Shown one piece after another: positions 1-9,881 of a stretch of DNA of 64,000 bases; the stretch's first letter is position 1; each line of letters begins with the position of its first letter. A program made the position numbers and the translations under genes. The notes under the pieces are model-generated. The model worked only from the letters and a program-made list of their open reading frames with translations, did not search any database and was not told the origin of the DNA. This stretch comes from Drosophila persimilis (lineage: Eukaryota; Arthropoda; Insecta; Diptera; Drosophilidae): the NCBI RefSeq assembly GCF_003286085.1, contig NW_020825367.1, positions 372,001 through 436,000 of the forward strand, in the 5' to 3' direction.

Positions 1-1251
1 TCGTTCTCCATCAAGGATCGGAAACCATATTGCTTAATTTTGATGTTCCGTCAAATATTATTAGCTATATAAAAAAAAATTGCCCACATAATTTTATCGA
101 ATTAATAAACCTATTTTCTAATTGACTGGCTTATTGTAAACATTTGCTTTAGTTGGATTTAGTCTAAAAAAAGGTTTTAGCAAAAATTTGTAGAAATAGC
201 ATTTCTACACGGCTTCTACATTGGTTCAATGGACAAGAGGGTGAGTCCATAACGCGACTTGAAATATACTAGAAAATACTATGAAAAGTATACCACTTAC
301 AAGGTGTCTGACGTAGACATGGTGACGTAAAATATACGGTCTGACCCTTAGAAACATACCAAAAGATACCGGCTCATTTTAAAAATATACCGATGTAAGA
401 CCGAAATTAACCCACTTAACCCCCTTCTATTTATGCGAACATCTTGAGTGAAACCGCGAAAAATAATTTTATATGCAGATTCTTCTTATGCTTTCTTCTC
501 TCTACTTAACAAAAAAAAGATGCATTGATGCATTGTACCTGAATGCCTAGAAGTCTTTAACTTTTACACCCTTCGTGGATATATATTTATACACCCCTTG
601 GGTGGGGTCAAAATGGGGTTAATTGGTTAGCAGAATATTGTGCTAAGACAAAGATTTTGCTAAATTGCGAAGAGAGAGAAGGACAAGAAGTTTTATATGA
701 AAAGGTTGCTAATCTTGAAAAGGTGCATCTGGATTTGACAACGGAAAATTCGGACTTATGCGATACTGCTGAGAAGAGGGAGGATGTCAAGAAAATTAAT
801 TTTCTTGGCCTGCTCATGTTTTTGGCACCGTTGTGGCGGTAATATTTTTTGTTAATTTTGGCAAAGTATTACATGCATTGCTTATAAGTATAAGCAAGCT
901 AAAAATCCATTTTCATTCGATTTTGAGTATATGTCATAGAAAATTCCACAAAATTACAGAAATCCATCATGTCATGCAGAAACAAAATTAAAATGGCGCT
1001 TTCAGTGGCGGCCTAACAACCGATTTTTTTCAAATTTTCTTTCGATAAGTCGGTTTGATATGTAAAACAAAATCGTATAGGTAAAATGTTCTCCTTTTGA
1101 ACACAGGCCGACTTGGACGGAACAATATTTTTTCGCGTCTAATTTTACAATTCAAAAAAGCCGCATTTGGTGAGTTATTTGTTTTGTATTTGATTCTCAC
1201 ACTTCTATTTACGTTCCTGTACGGTTCTGCATTTACTTTAGATACGTTTCC
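1..1251. other. Intergenic, repeat-derived; no supported gene
   Basis: Positions 1-260 carry the right half of a dispersed repeat (R1) seen again at 14.9 kb and 56.9 kb. Shared landmarks are a 'gatgttccgtcaaatatt' box, 'ttagctata' and 'gcccacataat'. Positions 330-400 carry a separate piece of the left half ('ggctcattttaaaaatatacc'). Between 640 and 842 on the plus strand an open frame of about 65 codons has a coiled-coil-like, charge-rich composition but no family I recognise; I do not call it a gene. Confidence 0.5.
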
Positions 1252-1722
1252 ATGGAGGAAATATGCAGAGTTTGCATGGGTTCCCATGCATTCGGACCGT
1301 TCACAAACATTTTTGTGGAGCGCCAAGAACTTGTCATTACCATTGCTGTAATGATTGAAGATGTTACCGGGTACCAGGTTCGGCGGGGGGACTCGCTACC
1401 AGAAGTCGTATGCCCGCCCTGTCTTCACGATGCAGAGAATGCTTTTAGGCTTGTGAGAACCTGTAAGCAGAACGAAAAACTCCATTTCTCACGAATGGAG
1501 CAGAATAAAGAAGAAGACATATCTTGCGACCAGACCACCTGCTCGAGTGCATTTATAAAAAAATATGAACTTACCAAACACACCAGTACGCACACGGGCG
1601 AAATCCCTAAAAATGCTCCGCCTGCTCGAATGGATTTGTGAAAAGATATTCACTTTAAAGACACACCCGTACGCACGCTGGTGATCTATTTCCAAAGACA
1701 CACAGCGAGAGTGAACGTAATT
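1252..1722 (+). pseudogene. Broken ZAD-C2H2 zinc-finger transcription factor gene
   Basis: From a true ATG the frame encodes 129 residues. Residues 5-57 form a zinc-finger-associated domain (ZAD, an insect dimerisation module) with C5-x2-C8 and C54-x2-C57 and the usual hydrophobic spacing. After a short acidic linker the sequence jumps straight into a C2H2 finger remnant (Cys plus H-x3-H, then the typical HTGE linker near 1600). In that linker one base appears to be missing in an A-run, which shifts the frame and ends it at 1641. In the neighbouring frame the next finger (C-x2-C...H-x3-H) continues to about 1690, itself carrying a TAA stop. Full family members have a longer linker and several fingers, so this looks internally deleted, frameshifted and stopped. 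A short functional ZAD-only product cannot be excluded. Confidence 0.7.
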
Positions 1723-2192
1723 TCTAGTTTGTACTCATTAAGATAATAAAAAAATCATTGAATTCAATAATGTCTCGATACGTTTACTCTCTTTATATAG
1801 CAAACACATACAAATTCATAATACTATACTATACACATTCTAATGGTCTCAGGGAGCAGATCAGCTTACTGAAAAATCATCTGTTTCCAGCCCACGCACC
1901 AGGTTCCCTGCTCAGCACCGATAATATTGAACTGGAAAACAGCCTGCGTCTTGGAGACAATACCGACGGGTAGAAGAGATTAAACTTTCTTTAACAATTG
2001 AGCTATTTTTCCATTATCACTGCCTGTATTGGGAGTGGATGCACCAGGTGCACCTACTGTTTCAGCTTGTCCCCCACAAAGAAGTCAACTATAAGGTTTT
2101 CGGTGTTCTCCGGCACGCAGGCGTAGCGCGTATTGGCTGCTTTAAGCACTTCATCATGACCAGTAAATTGCTTGGGCTCCCGGCCGATTCAT

Positions 2193-2329
2193 ATGGCCAT
2201 TATTACTTGTGGTGTTAAAAACGGCCATCTTCAACACTGCTTCCGATACATATCGGCGGAAAACGAGAAGAAAAAACAGTAAGTCCATGTATGTTTTGAA
2301 AGAATTAAATAATATAGTATATTCCATAG
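2193..2329 (+). other. Probable 5' leader exon with uORF and 51-bp intron
   Basis: An ATG at 2193 opens a frame to a consensus donor (GTAAGT from 2279); a short intron ends with AG at 2328-2329. After splicing, this upstream frame has 29 codons and stops at TGA in the sequence TGATG, whose ATG (2333) is the start of the downstream gene. This is read from splice signals only. Confidence 0.4.
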
Positions 2330-2332
2330 CTG

Positions 2333-2911
2333 ATGGCAGATAAATCAGGCGAACAGGCGCCCGAGGCTCAGGGGCGGATCTGCGGCATGAGCAACCATAC
2401 GCTTAAGACTCCCAACGTAACAATTAATGATTCGAAAATGCTAAAATTTGCACGCAAAATGAATCCGGATCTGCGGCACGAGACGCCGATCTGCATGGAG
2501 TGTTTCAGGAGCCTTGTCAAGGTCTACAGCAAGAAGAATCAGGGGAATAAAACTTCCACCTCTTTGGATCCAAACAAGAGCATTAGCGGGGATACACACA
2601 AAACTAGCGCAGCGCACCTGAATATTGCTTCAGAAACGGCCATCTCGCAGCTCTGTGGCCTGGGAACGCACTTGCTGATGCTCCCTAAAACCACAATTAA
2701 GGATGATTCGGGATTGCTCGGAGTTGCTCGCTACGTCAATCCCGAAATGCGAAGTGCGACGCCGGTCTGCATGGAGTGCTTCAAGAGTCTTGAGAAGTTG
2801 TACAAGATGAAGCTGCAATATGCCCGGAAGTATCGCACAAAAAAGGTGGACGACACCCTCGACGTTTCGGACGTGAGCTCAGAAAGTCTCGACGACTCTC
2901 TTAATTTGTAG
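2333..2911 (+). CDS. Unrecognised protein with two tandem CHCC repeats
   Basis: A single open frame of 192 residues; I do not recognise the family. It consists of two clear copies of one unit of about 40-50 residues. Unit 1 has C17-x4-H22 and C54-x2-C57; unit 2 has C108-x4-H113 and C146-x2-C149. Each unit ends in a 'CMECF-[RK]-SL' helix-like segment followed by basic residues. The spacing C-x4-H-x31/32-C-x2-C suggests two zinc-binding modules. The C-terminal half of each unit resembles the end of a ZAD domain, but the first Cys pair is replaced by Cys-His. The tail is basic, then acidic and serine-rich. Coding-like composition and internal conservation argue for a real gene. The ATG lies four bases after a plausible acceptor (AG at 2328-2329), implying a non-coding 5' exon with donor GTAAGT at 2279. 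Confidence 0.7.
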   Translation: MADKSGEQAPEAQGRICGMSNHTLKTPNVTINDSKMLKFARKMNPDLRHETPICMECFRSLVKVYSKKNQGNKTSTSLDPNKSISGDTHKTSAAHLNIASETAISQLCGLGTHLLMLPKTTIKDDSGLLGVARYVNPEMRSATPVCMECFKSLEKLYKMKLQYARKYRTKKVDDTLDVSDVSSESLDDSLNL

Positions 2912-3167
2912 CATTTTCATTTCTTTATATCATTACAAATACATATCCACAATTCGACCCTAAAATGGATGGGAAATCGAAACCTTGTCTAAACTTTCTA
3001 CCCAGTTTGTCGTCAGGGGCACCCTACTGCTGCCCCGTTTAGACAGGCCTTAATCGTCTTAAGAAACTTTCCAACACTTGCCACCGGCGTCACTGCAATT
3101 TTCGGCTCGCCAATTTTCACATTGAAATAATATATTTATCAAACGAAAAAGCTTAATTAAATAGAAA

Positions 3168-5445
3168 ATGGCTGCAGCTATCGATGGTGTTCTCCCAGGC
3201 ACATTGCAGGAGCTGGTAAAAAAGTCCAAGGTGCTGGTTGTTGGCGCTGGCGGGATCGGCTGCGAGGTCCTCAAGAACCTTGTGCTCAGCGGCTTCAACG
3301 ACATTCAAATTGTGAGTTTTGTGAATTCCACGCGTCGCTTGGCTTAAATACCCATCCCATTTAGATCGACTTGGACACCATTGACCTGAGTAATCTCAAT
3401 CGGCAATTTCTTTTTCATCGCGAACACGTGGGAAAATCAAAGGCCCGTGTGGCACGGGAAACTGCTTTGAGCTTCAATCCGGATGCAAAGATAACTGCAT
3501 ACCATGATAGCGTCACATCGTAAGTTCAGTTCCAAGATCTCGCATATTCTCGTCCATATTCTAGTTCTATCTACTGTCCGTTTCCAGCTCCGACTACGGT
3601 GTCAGCTTCTTCCAGAAGTTCGATGTAATCCTCAGCGCTCTGGACAATCGTGCTGCCCGCAATCATGTGAATCGCATGTGTCTTAATGCTGATGTTCCTT
3701 TGATCGAGAGTGGCACCTCGGGCTACAATGGTCAGGTGGAGCTGATCAAGCGGGGCCTCACCCAATGCTACGAGTGCACACCCAAGGAGAAGCAACGCAG
3801 TTTTCCCGGCTGCACCATACGCAACACGCCCTCGGAGCCCATCCACTGTATTGTGTGGGCCAAGCATCTCTTCAAGTGAGTTGAATTCTGAGTCAATCTA
3901 ATTGAACCGATTCCAAGTCTAACCCCCTTCCATTGTAGTCAACTGTTTGGAGAATCTCTCGATGATGAGGACATTTCTCCAGACGCTGCCGATCCGGATG
4001 CCCAGAGTGTCCCCCAAGAATTCGATGCAGGCGCAGGTGGAGACGGTGAGGCGAAGATCAGCAAAGAGAAAACTCTAACGGAGGAGGGTACGAACAATGG
4101 CAATGTTGTGCGCATCAACACCCGCCAGTGGGCCAAGGATTGCGACTACGATGCTGCGAAGCTCTTCAACAAGTTCTTCGATGAGGACATCAACTACTTG
4201 CTGAAAATGTCTAATCTGTGGACCTCGCGAAAGGCCCCAGTGCCCGTTTCTTGGGACACACTTGTGCCCGAAGGGACGACTGATATCCAGCCAGAGTTCG
4301 CACGGCAGCATCACAAGGTCTGGACCGTGGAGGAGTGTGCCCATGTCTTTGCCAATACGCTCAAGGAGCTGAGCGCATCATTCCTCAAACTAAAGGCTGA
4401 TGAAACTCTTGTCTGGGACAAGGATGATCAGCCGGCAATGAACTTTGTGGCCGCCTGCGCCAATGTGCGCTCCTACATCTTTGACATTGAGCGAAAGTCA
4501 AGATTTGAAATCAAGTCGATGGCAGGGAATATTATACCCGCAATTGCCACCACCAATGCGATTACTGCTGGCATCTCTGTGATGCGAGCCTTCAATGTCC
4601 TTGAGGCCAAATGGGAACAGTGCAAGGCCGTCTATGCCCGTCTTCGCCCCAATGGACGCGGCCAATTCCTTGTCCCAGATGCCTCCTTGGCAGCACCCAA
4701 TCCCAGTTGCTATGTCTGCTCCCTAGATCCGGCCATTACCCTCCGCATCGATACCAAGCGTGTTCACATTAAGGAGCTACGCGACGATGTACTGATTAAA
4801 ACACTCAACATGCTCCATCCAGATGTGGTACTGGTGGGCTCTAACTCTATTTTGATCTCTTCGGAGGAGGGTGAAACGACAGATAATGACGACAAGCTGC
4901 TGTCCGAAATGAACGTTGTAGACGGCGCAATCCTGAACTGTGATGATTTTCATCAGAACTACAGTCTAAGCGTAATAATATCGCATTTCGATGCAGAGCG
5001 AGACGATTCTCTCTTCGAGGTGTCTGCCGACTCAAAGCAGTTGCAACCCAAAGAGGAGGAGCAAAAGATGCCGGACGATGAAACCGACAAAGGAAAGGAA
5101 GCACGAAAACGTTCTGCCAATGGTGCAGATGTTGCTGCAGATGATGGCCCCTCCACATCGAAGCGTAGTCGTCCAACCGAAATAGAAGACGACGACGACG
5201 ATGACTGTCTTGTGATCGAAGAGGAAAACGATGAGGATGTAATGGTCGTGGCCACAGATAACCTTTCCGTAGAGAGTCCCGCCAAAACGGCCACCAAGCG
5301 AAAGCCCAGCGTAGCGATCGAGGATATCACCGAGATATTGGACTCGTCCGACGAGGAGGAAGCCGGACCAACCAAATGCAAACGTTCCAAGATAGAACTG
5401 CCCGATCTGAAGATCAATCAAATGGAAGTCATAAACATTGATTGA
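3168..5445 (+). CDS. Uba2: SUMO-activating enzyme subunit 2 (Uba2/SAE2)
   Basis: Catalytic subunit of the heterodimeric SUMO E1. With Aos1 it adenylates SUMO (smt3), carries it as a thioester and passes it to Ubc9, mainly in the nucleus. Coding exons are 3168-3311, 3365-3519, 3588-3875 and 3939-5445, giving 697 residues, close to the known fly length. The nucleotide-binding GAGGIG loop is at residues 26-31, followed by the [13 protein letters not shown] adenylation motif. The catalytic cysteine is C175 in a PGCTIRNTP context. Zinc cysteines are C160/C163 and C453/C456. The C-terminal 130 residues are acidic with KR clusters, as expected for the nuclear tail. The ATG context (AAAATGGC) and conserved N-terminus fix the start. 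No defect seen. Confidence 0.97.
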
Positions 5446-5795
5446 ACAGAGTACAATCTTTCCGTTTAAACATTCTCTAACCAGTTCCATGGAATTTTCT
5501 GAAATTTTAAGAATAACGATGCGAATAATTTAAAATGATTTGACTGTTTTTTTTTTTAAGTGAATTCCTATGTATCCTCAACACTGTGTCTCATGAAATT
5601 TTTTATATGAAGAGCAACACATACGATAATGAATAATAATAATATCCACAATTTGCAAAAATCGGAGTTTTGAAAGTATCATCGATAGCAACCAGTGCTG
5701 ATTTTTTGTTATCGGCAGTGGGTTAATGTTAATCTAGCCAAGGTGAGTGATTTGCCAACGTTTGGAAAGAATTTCAATGAAAACCCGACTTTTAG

Positions 5796-6182
5796 ATGTC
5801 CTTTGCTGGCAAAATACTTCAACACAGCGCCCGCCTGTGGAATGGCCTCAGTTCCAAGCGTGGATTTCACGTCCTAATGCGCCCCACGGCCATCGCAGCC
5901 GGAGTGACCAACAACAGCAATCAAACACAACTGGTGGCCAACACAAATGTTTCCGCAGGACTGCTGACCCCTGTCTCTACTCTGCTGCAGCAGGTCGCCG
6001 GCTTTAAAGTCAAGGGACGCCTAAAGAGGCGCTGCAAGGATTGCTACATTGTGGTGCGCCAGGAACGCGGTTATGTCATCTGCCCCACGCATCCGCGCCA
6101 CAAGCAAATGTCGATGAAGAAACGTGACTACAAGTCTTGGATATTGACACACGCCACCCAGTCCAAGGAACGAGGCTTCTAG
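5796..6182 (+). CDS. mRpL36: Mitochondrial ribosomal protein bL36m
   Basis: Encodes 128 residues with an N-terminal region rich in Arg/Ser/Ala, a likely mitochondrial import signal. The C-terminal 38 residues or so match bacterial L36: a basic stretch, then C80-x2-C83, C96 and H102, the expected CCCH zinc site of this small large-subunit protein. A poly(A) signal AATAAA lies at 6225-6230. A 5' UTR intron is evident at 5743-5795 (GTGAGT...TTTTAG), with its acceptor AG touching the initiator ATG. A DRE-like box (5681-5687) lies about 60 bp upstream of the donor. The gene starts about 350 bp downstream of the Uba2 stop on the same strand. Confidence 0.95.
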   Translation: MSFAGKILQHSARLWNGLSSKRGFHVLMRPTAIAAGVTNNSNQTQLVANTNVSAGLLTPVSTLLQQVAGFKVKGRLKRRCKDCYIVVRQERGYVICPTHPRHKQMSMKKRDYKSWILTHATQSKERGF

Positions 6183-6459
6183 TTTTCTGTAGCCCCTACA
6201 ACTAGCATTTTTCTTTCAAATTTAAATAAAAACATAAAATTTTATCTATAGTGGAAAACTAGGCGTTGCCCAACACTGGTGGCTCAGCTGGAATTTTTTT
6301 GTTTATCTCCATTTCTGGACACAAAAATTAGTCGCTTGGTGCCGATCCCGTCGCTTTTCTAAATTTTTCTTGACCGGCGTGCAAGCAAAAAGCAAATACG
6401 TCTGACGTCAGTGTACTAATACGGGTGCATTGCTGATAAAACCCGAAAATTCGGGCAAA

Positions 6460-7206
6460 ATGACGGCTCATTTCATGAATGTTCTGCGGCAGGCCTTCAA
6501 GACATTCGATCGTGCCAACCACGCCAGCTTCAATACCAATTTGCAGCACCTCAAGCAGCTAACAGATGAACTCACCTACCGCGATCTTCACATCAAGGAG
6601 GAGCTCTTTCGCCCCCACGCTGGGGCACCGTCCCCGTCCCACGCCCAGAGCCGTGCGCCCTGCAGCTACATGCACATCTTTGAAGACGAGCGCTTCTCGA
6701 TGAGCCTGTTCATTGTGCGTGGCTCCAGTTCCATTCCCCTGCACGACCATCCCATGATGTTTGGCCTGCTTCGCTGTATCTGGGGGAAGCTGCTGGTCCA
6801 GAGCTACACACAGCAGCTGGGGCCCGACGAGCCCCTGCACTACGACACGGATCCCATTGTGGTGAAGGTGAACGTCGAGGAGCCCTGCCTGGTGTCACCA
6901 GACACTCCCAGCGCCATGGTCACACCACGCAAGCGAAACTATCACCATATAACAGAGGCGGGCAACGGCGTGGCCGCCTTCTTCGATATACTCAGTCCAC
7001 CCTACGACGCCGACATGCCCATGTATGGCCCACGCAGCTGTCGCTTCTATCGCCCCAAGTCGGATGGGGGCCAAACGCAGCTACACTGCATCCCCTCGCC
7101 AGCCACATACTATTGCGATGTGGTGGACACGCCCAAGACCGTTTTGCAATGTGCCTTCAAATGCGCCGACGAAGACTATGCCGAGAACGTCCCAGAGACG
7201 CAGTGA
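6460..7206 (+). CDS. 2-aminoethanethiol (cysteamine) dioxygenase, PCO/ADO family
   Basis: Encodes 248 residues of the PCO_ADO family: non-heme iron thiol dioxygenases that oxidise cysteamine and, in animals, N-terminal cysteines of peptides as part of oxygen sensing. The hallmark PLHDHPMM is at residues 93-100, giving iron ligands H95 and H97; the third ligand is probably H163 in NYHHI. The cupin-type beta segments, the SPPY loop and the C-terminal 'FDILSPPY' region are present. The start is the ATG at 6460 (CAAAATGACG context); an in-frame TTG at 6430 is not needed. The poly(A) signal at 7309-7314 faces the ldbr signal at 7363-7368, so the two 3' ends nearly abut. I recall the fly gene as CG7550 but am not certain of the number. 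Confidence 0.93.
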   Translation: MTAHFMNVLRQAFKTFDRANHASFNTNLQHLKQLTDELTYRDLHIKEELFRPHAGAPSPSHAQSRAPCSYMHIFEDERFSMSLFIVRGSSSIPLHDHPMMFGLLRCIWGKLLVQSYTQQLGPDEPLHYDTDPIVVKVNVEEPCLVSPDTPSAMVTPRKRNYHHITEAGNGVAAFFDILSPPYDADMPMYGPRSCRFYRPKSDGGQTQLHCIPSPATYYCDVVDTPKTVLQCAFKCADEDYAENVPETQ

Positions 7207-7393
7207 AGCCCCGCGTTGGGCTTACAGCAGCAGCATCCCCCAGCCGACTCCATCATTTGTGGACTCCAGTCAAGCCCACAAGCGAGCAAGCATTTTCTGT
7301 GTTATTTAAATAAATTTGCCTCCTTTTTTTTAAATTCATTCCGGAATCATGGAATATGTTATTTTATTCTCAGTCAAGCAGAATGGTTAGTAT

Positions 7394-9120
7394 TTAGTCA
7401 TCGTCTTCGGCTTGATAAATGTTCTGGTTCCTACGCTTTAGTTTCTTGACGCTGGGTGGACTACTGGGAGCTGGCGGGACTGCCTTGACTTTTGGATTGT
7501 CCACTGCCTCCGACTCGGCTGTCTCTGCTGTCTTTGGATCCTCATCTTCCTCAGGCAGATCTATCACGCTGTCATCTTTTTCTGCTGCGGTAGCATCAGC
7601 TGTAACTGTAGGCGCCGGCAAGAAAAAATTAAGTTTTCTTTTCGAAGGGGTCACAAGTGGTTCAGGAGGAGGGGAGGAGCTCCCTTCGATGGGTTCTTGA
7701 TCCTGACATTGATTCTGAACGTGAACAATGGTTTCCTCTGCCTTCGGGTCTATGCTTTCAACCGCAACTGCTGGCAGATCCTTGCCATTGGCCAGCAACG
7801 CCAGACAGAGTGGATCATCTACACCCAAGACAGAACAGAATGTATTGCTCTGGGGATTTAGATGGGCCGTGGGTTGACCCACGACCATATGCTTATAGTT
7901 GGACTGCTCCTGCGGATCAAAGGCAGGCACCGTTCGCTGAAAGTTCTCCGGGATCTTGAGGCTCTGGAATTTGGTGATCAACGAATCCAGTTCCTCCTCG
8001 GTGGGTGTGAAATTGAAGCGCTCTGCGATGGCGCCAGCCTTCTTGCCCGGCAGGTAGTAGTAGTTCTCCTTCACCGAGATAAGATGATTGGTGCTTTGCA
8101 GAATAACAAGCCATTCGGCATCGTATTCAAACGTGGGATTACCTTCAATCGCTTCACTGGGTATGTCCAGCACTTGGAGAAATGCTCGTCGAGGCAGGCA
8201 TTTGTCCAGAGCGAGAAACTTTGTGACAGCCACTGGTTTGGGTGGCAGCCTAGATGTGCTCTCCTCATCGTCGCTCTCACTACTGCTGCTGCTGCTGCTG
8301 CTTGAAGAGCCGTCTCCCATTTTGGTTGGGGCTTTGGTTGCGTTTTGGTGTGGCACGAGGGCGGCAAATTTACAATGCAAATGTGCGGCAAACCAGTAAG
8401 AGGGCTGTATTGCCTTCAGCAGCTCCTCCAGCGGTCGACTGCCTAGTTGCCCGCTTTCCATGTCAGCCGCAAAATAGGGTTTCTTCCTGAGCAGCTGGGC
8501 CTTGTTGCCGTATTCATAGATGCCGGTGGGCCAATCGTGCGACAAGAATATGTCTATCTTACCAGATAGCTGCTTCAGGCGGAACACCTCCAACTGCCGC
8601 ACGTGATAGACACTGCGACATGTGGATTCCGTGTAGGGCGGGAATTCGTGATGGCCACGCAGGAAGTCGTGTCCCTTGTAGATGCCACTGATGCCTGCAA
8701 TACGAACGCCGTTCACATTTACCACTCCAGCATAGCCCAGATAATATATATTTGGGGCCACCCATCCGCCGTATGGAAGCTCTTGCAGGTAGTTCGAGGC
8801 CTCGTGGTTGCCGCCAATGAAAATAGTCAGCACAGGGGCCACGCACTCCCCGCTGTAATATCTGTGGAACAATAAAGCCATATTAAATATAAAATACACT
8901 GATCTCTTTGCCACTCCACTCACTTGTAAAAGGTACATATATCCAGGTACTTCTTCGGCACAGCCATCGTTTGCAGATCCTCCAGATTGCGCGTGGATTG
9001 AAAGTCACCGCAGCATAGCAGGAGATCGATCTTTGTATTGCTCTCCTTCTCGATGCATGCTATGGTGTCGTATATGCGCTCCAGTTCACCGTGCGCGCAT
9101 CCTTCTATTGCTATTTTCAT
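7394..9120 (-). CDS. ldbr: Lariat debranching enzyme (DBR1)
   Basis: Hydrolyses the 2'-5' branch of excised intron lariats. Two coding exons, 9120-8924 and 8861-7394, give 554 residues. The metallophosphoesterase signatures are present: GCAHGE at residues 7-12 (Cys8/His10, as in eukaryotic DBR1), a CGDFQ metal motif around residue 37, GNHEA, SHDWP and HLHCKF. The last is followed by an acidic serine-rich insertion (a run of about ten Ser, then ESDDEES) and the DBR1 C-terminal domain ([13 protein letters not shown]...). The tail ends in a basic cluster (KKLKRR) and acidic residues, compatible with nuclear import. A poly(A) signal on the minus strand is at 7368-7363, 26 bp past the stop. The gene lies downstream of msk on the same strand, head to tail. 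Confidence 0.96.
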
Positions 9121-9881
9121 GTTTCTCTCTTTTTTAATTGTTGGTTTGGTTTGTAAACAATAATAATGCCCGGCATTAAAAAAAATGCTAAGCATTTGTC
9201 GACTTACAGCACTCATACCAGTGTTGTTGAACGTGCATCCCATATTTATGGCGGCAAAATCAGCTAAATTCAAATGTATTTTATTTTATCAAATTTCCAT
9301 TAAATTCAAACGTTAAAAATGATTTTATTTTTCAAAAATATCGATCCATTTACATAATATACGCGTAATGTGAGTGTAAAGAAAATGTATGTGAAATGCT
9401 CTGCTTTGAATTCTCATTCTATGACCATTTATCCATATTGTTTTTTGTTTTTCTCGGAGTTCTGGGGGTCGTGCGGGGGCTCGTACAATCTCATTTGATG
9501 AGACTTCCTCGTCTTGTCAGTGTGTTGTTTTTTTTTTTGTTCCGTTTCGTTTACATACAAAGATTTACAGTGTGGACTCATTTCGACTTAAGTTTTATCA
9601 TAATTTAGTTGGCATGGAGTTGCCAAGAAATAGACAGTAAAATATACATCTACAATAAATATATGCGACTATCCCGGGACTGTCGCAGCGGCAGCGCATG
9701 CCATGCCTTTAGTACATAGAATGTACGTAGAAACCAAGAGAATGCCTTAAAGCTATAATCAGCATGCCTATTCAGTGTTTTAGTTTTTTTTTTCGTTTTG
9801 GAAAGAATATGAGAAACGATCAAGTCAGAAATCGAACTAAGTCTCTGGTGTGGTGTCAGTTTCAGTTTCAGTTTCAGTTAA
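9121..9881 (-). other. Intergenic: msk 3' UTR and ldbr promoter
   Basis: This stretch separates the msk stop codon from the ldbr start. It is T-rich on the plus strand with short homopolymers, as expected for a fly 3' UTR. A triple repeat of 'agtttc' occurs near 9856-9880. No additional open frame with coding character was seen. Confidence 0.5.

Noticed and set aside
1097-1351. Plus-strand frame encoding a hydrophobic segment
   Set aside because: It overlaps the ZAD frame out of phase and has AT-driven hydrophobicity typical of non-coding DNA.
2060-2215. Minus-strand open frame of about 44 codons with protein-like composition
   Set aside because: It is bounded by stops at both ends, has no start or splice context and no recognised family; it overlaps the leader of the gene at 2333.
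4847-5490. Several long minus-strand frames opposite the Uba2 tail
   Set aside because: They mirror the acidic, GA-rich codons of Uba2 and have no family similarity or splice logic.
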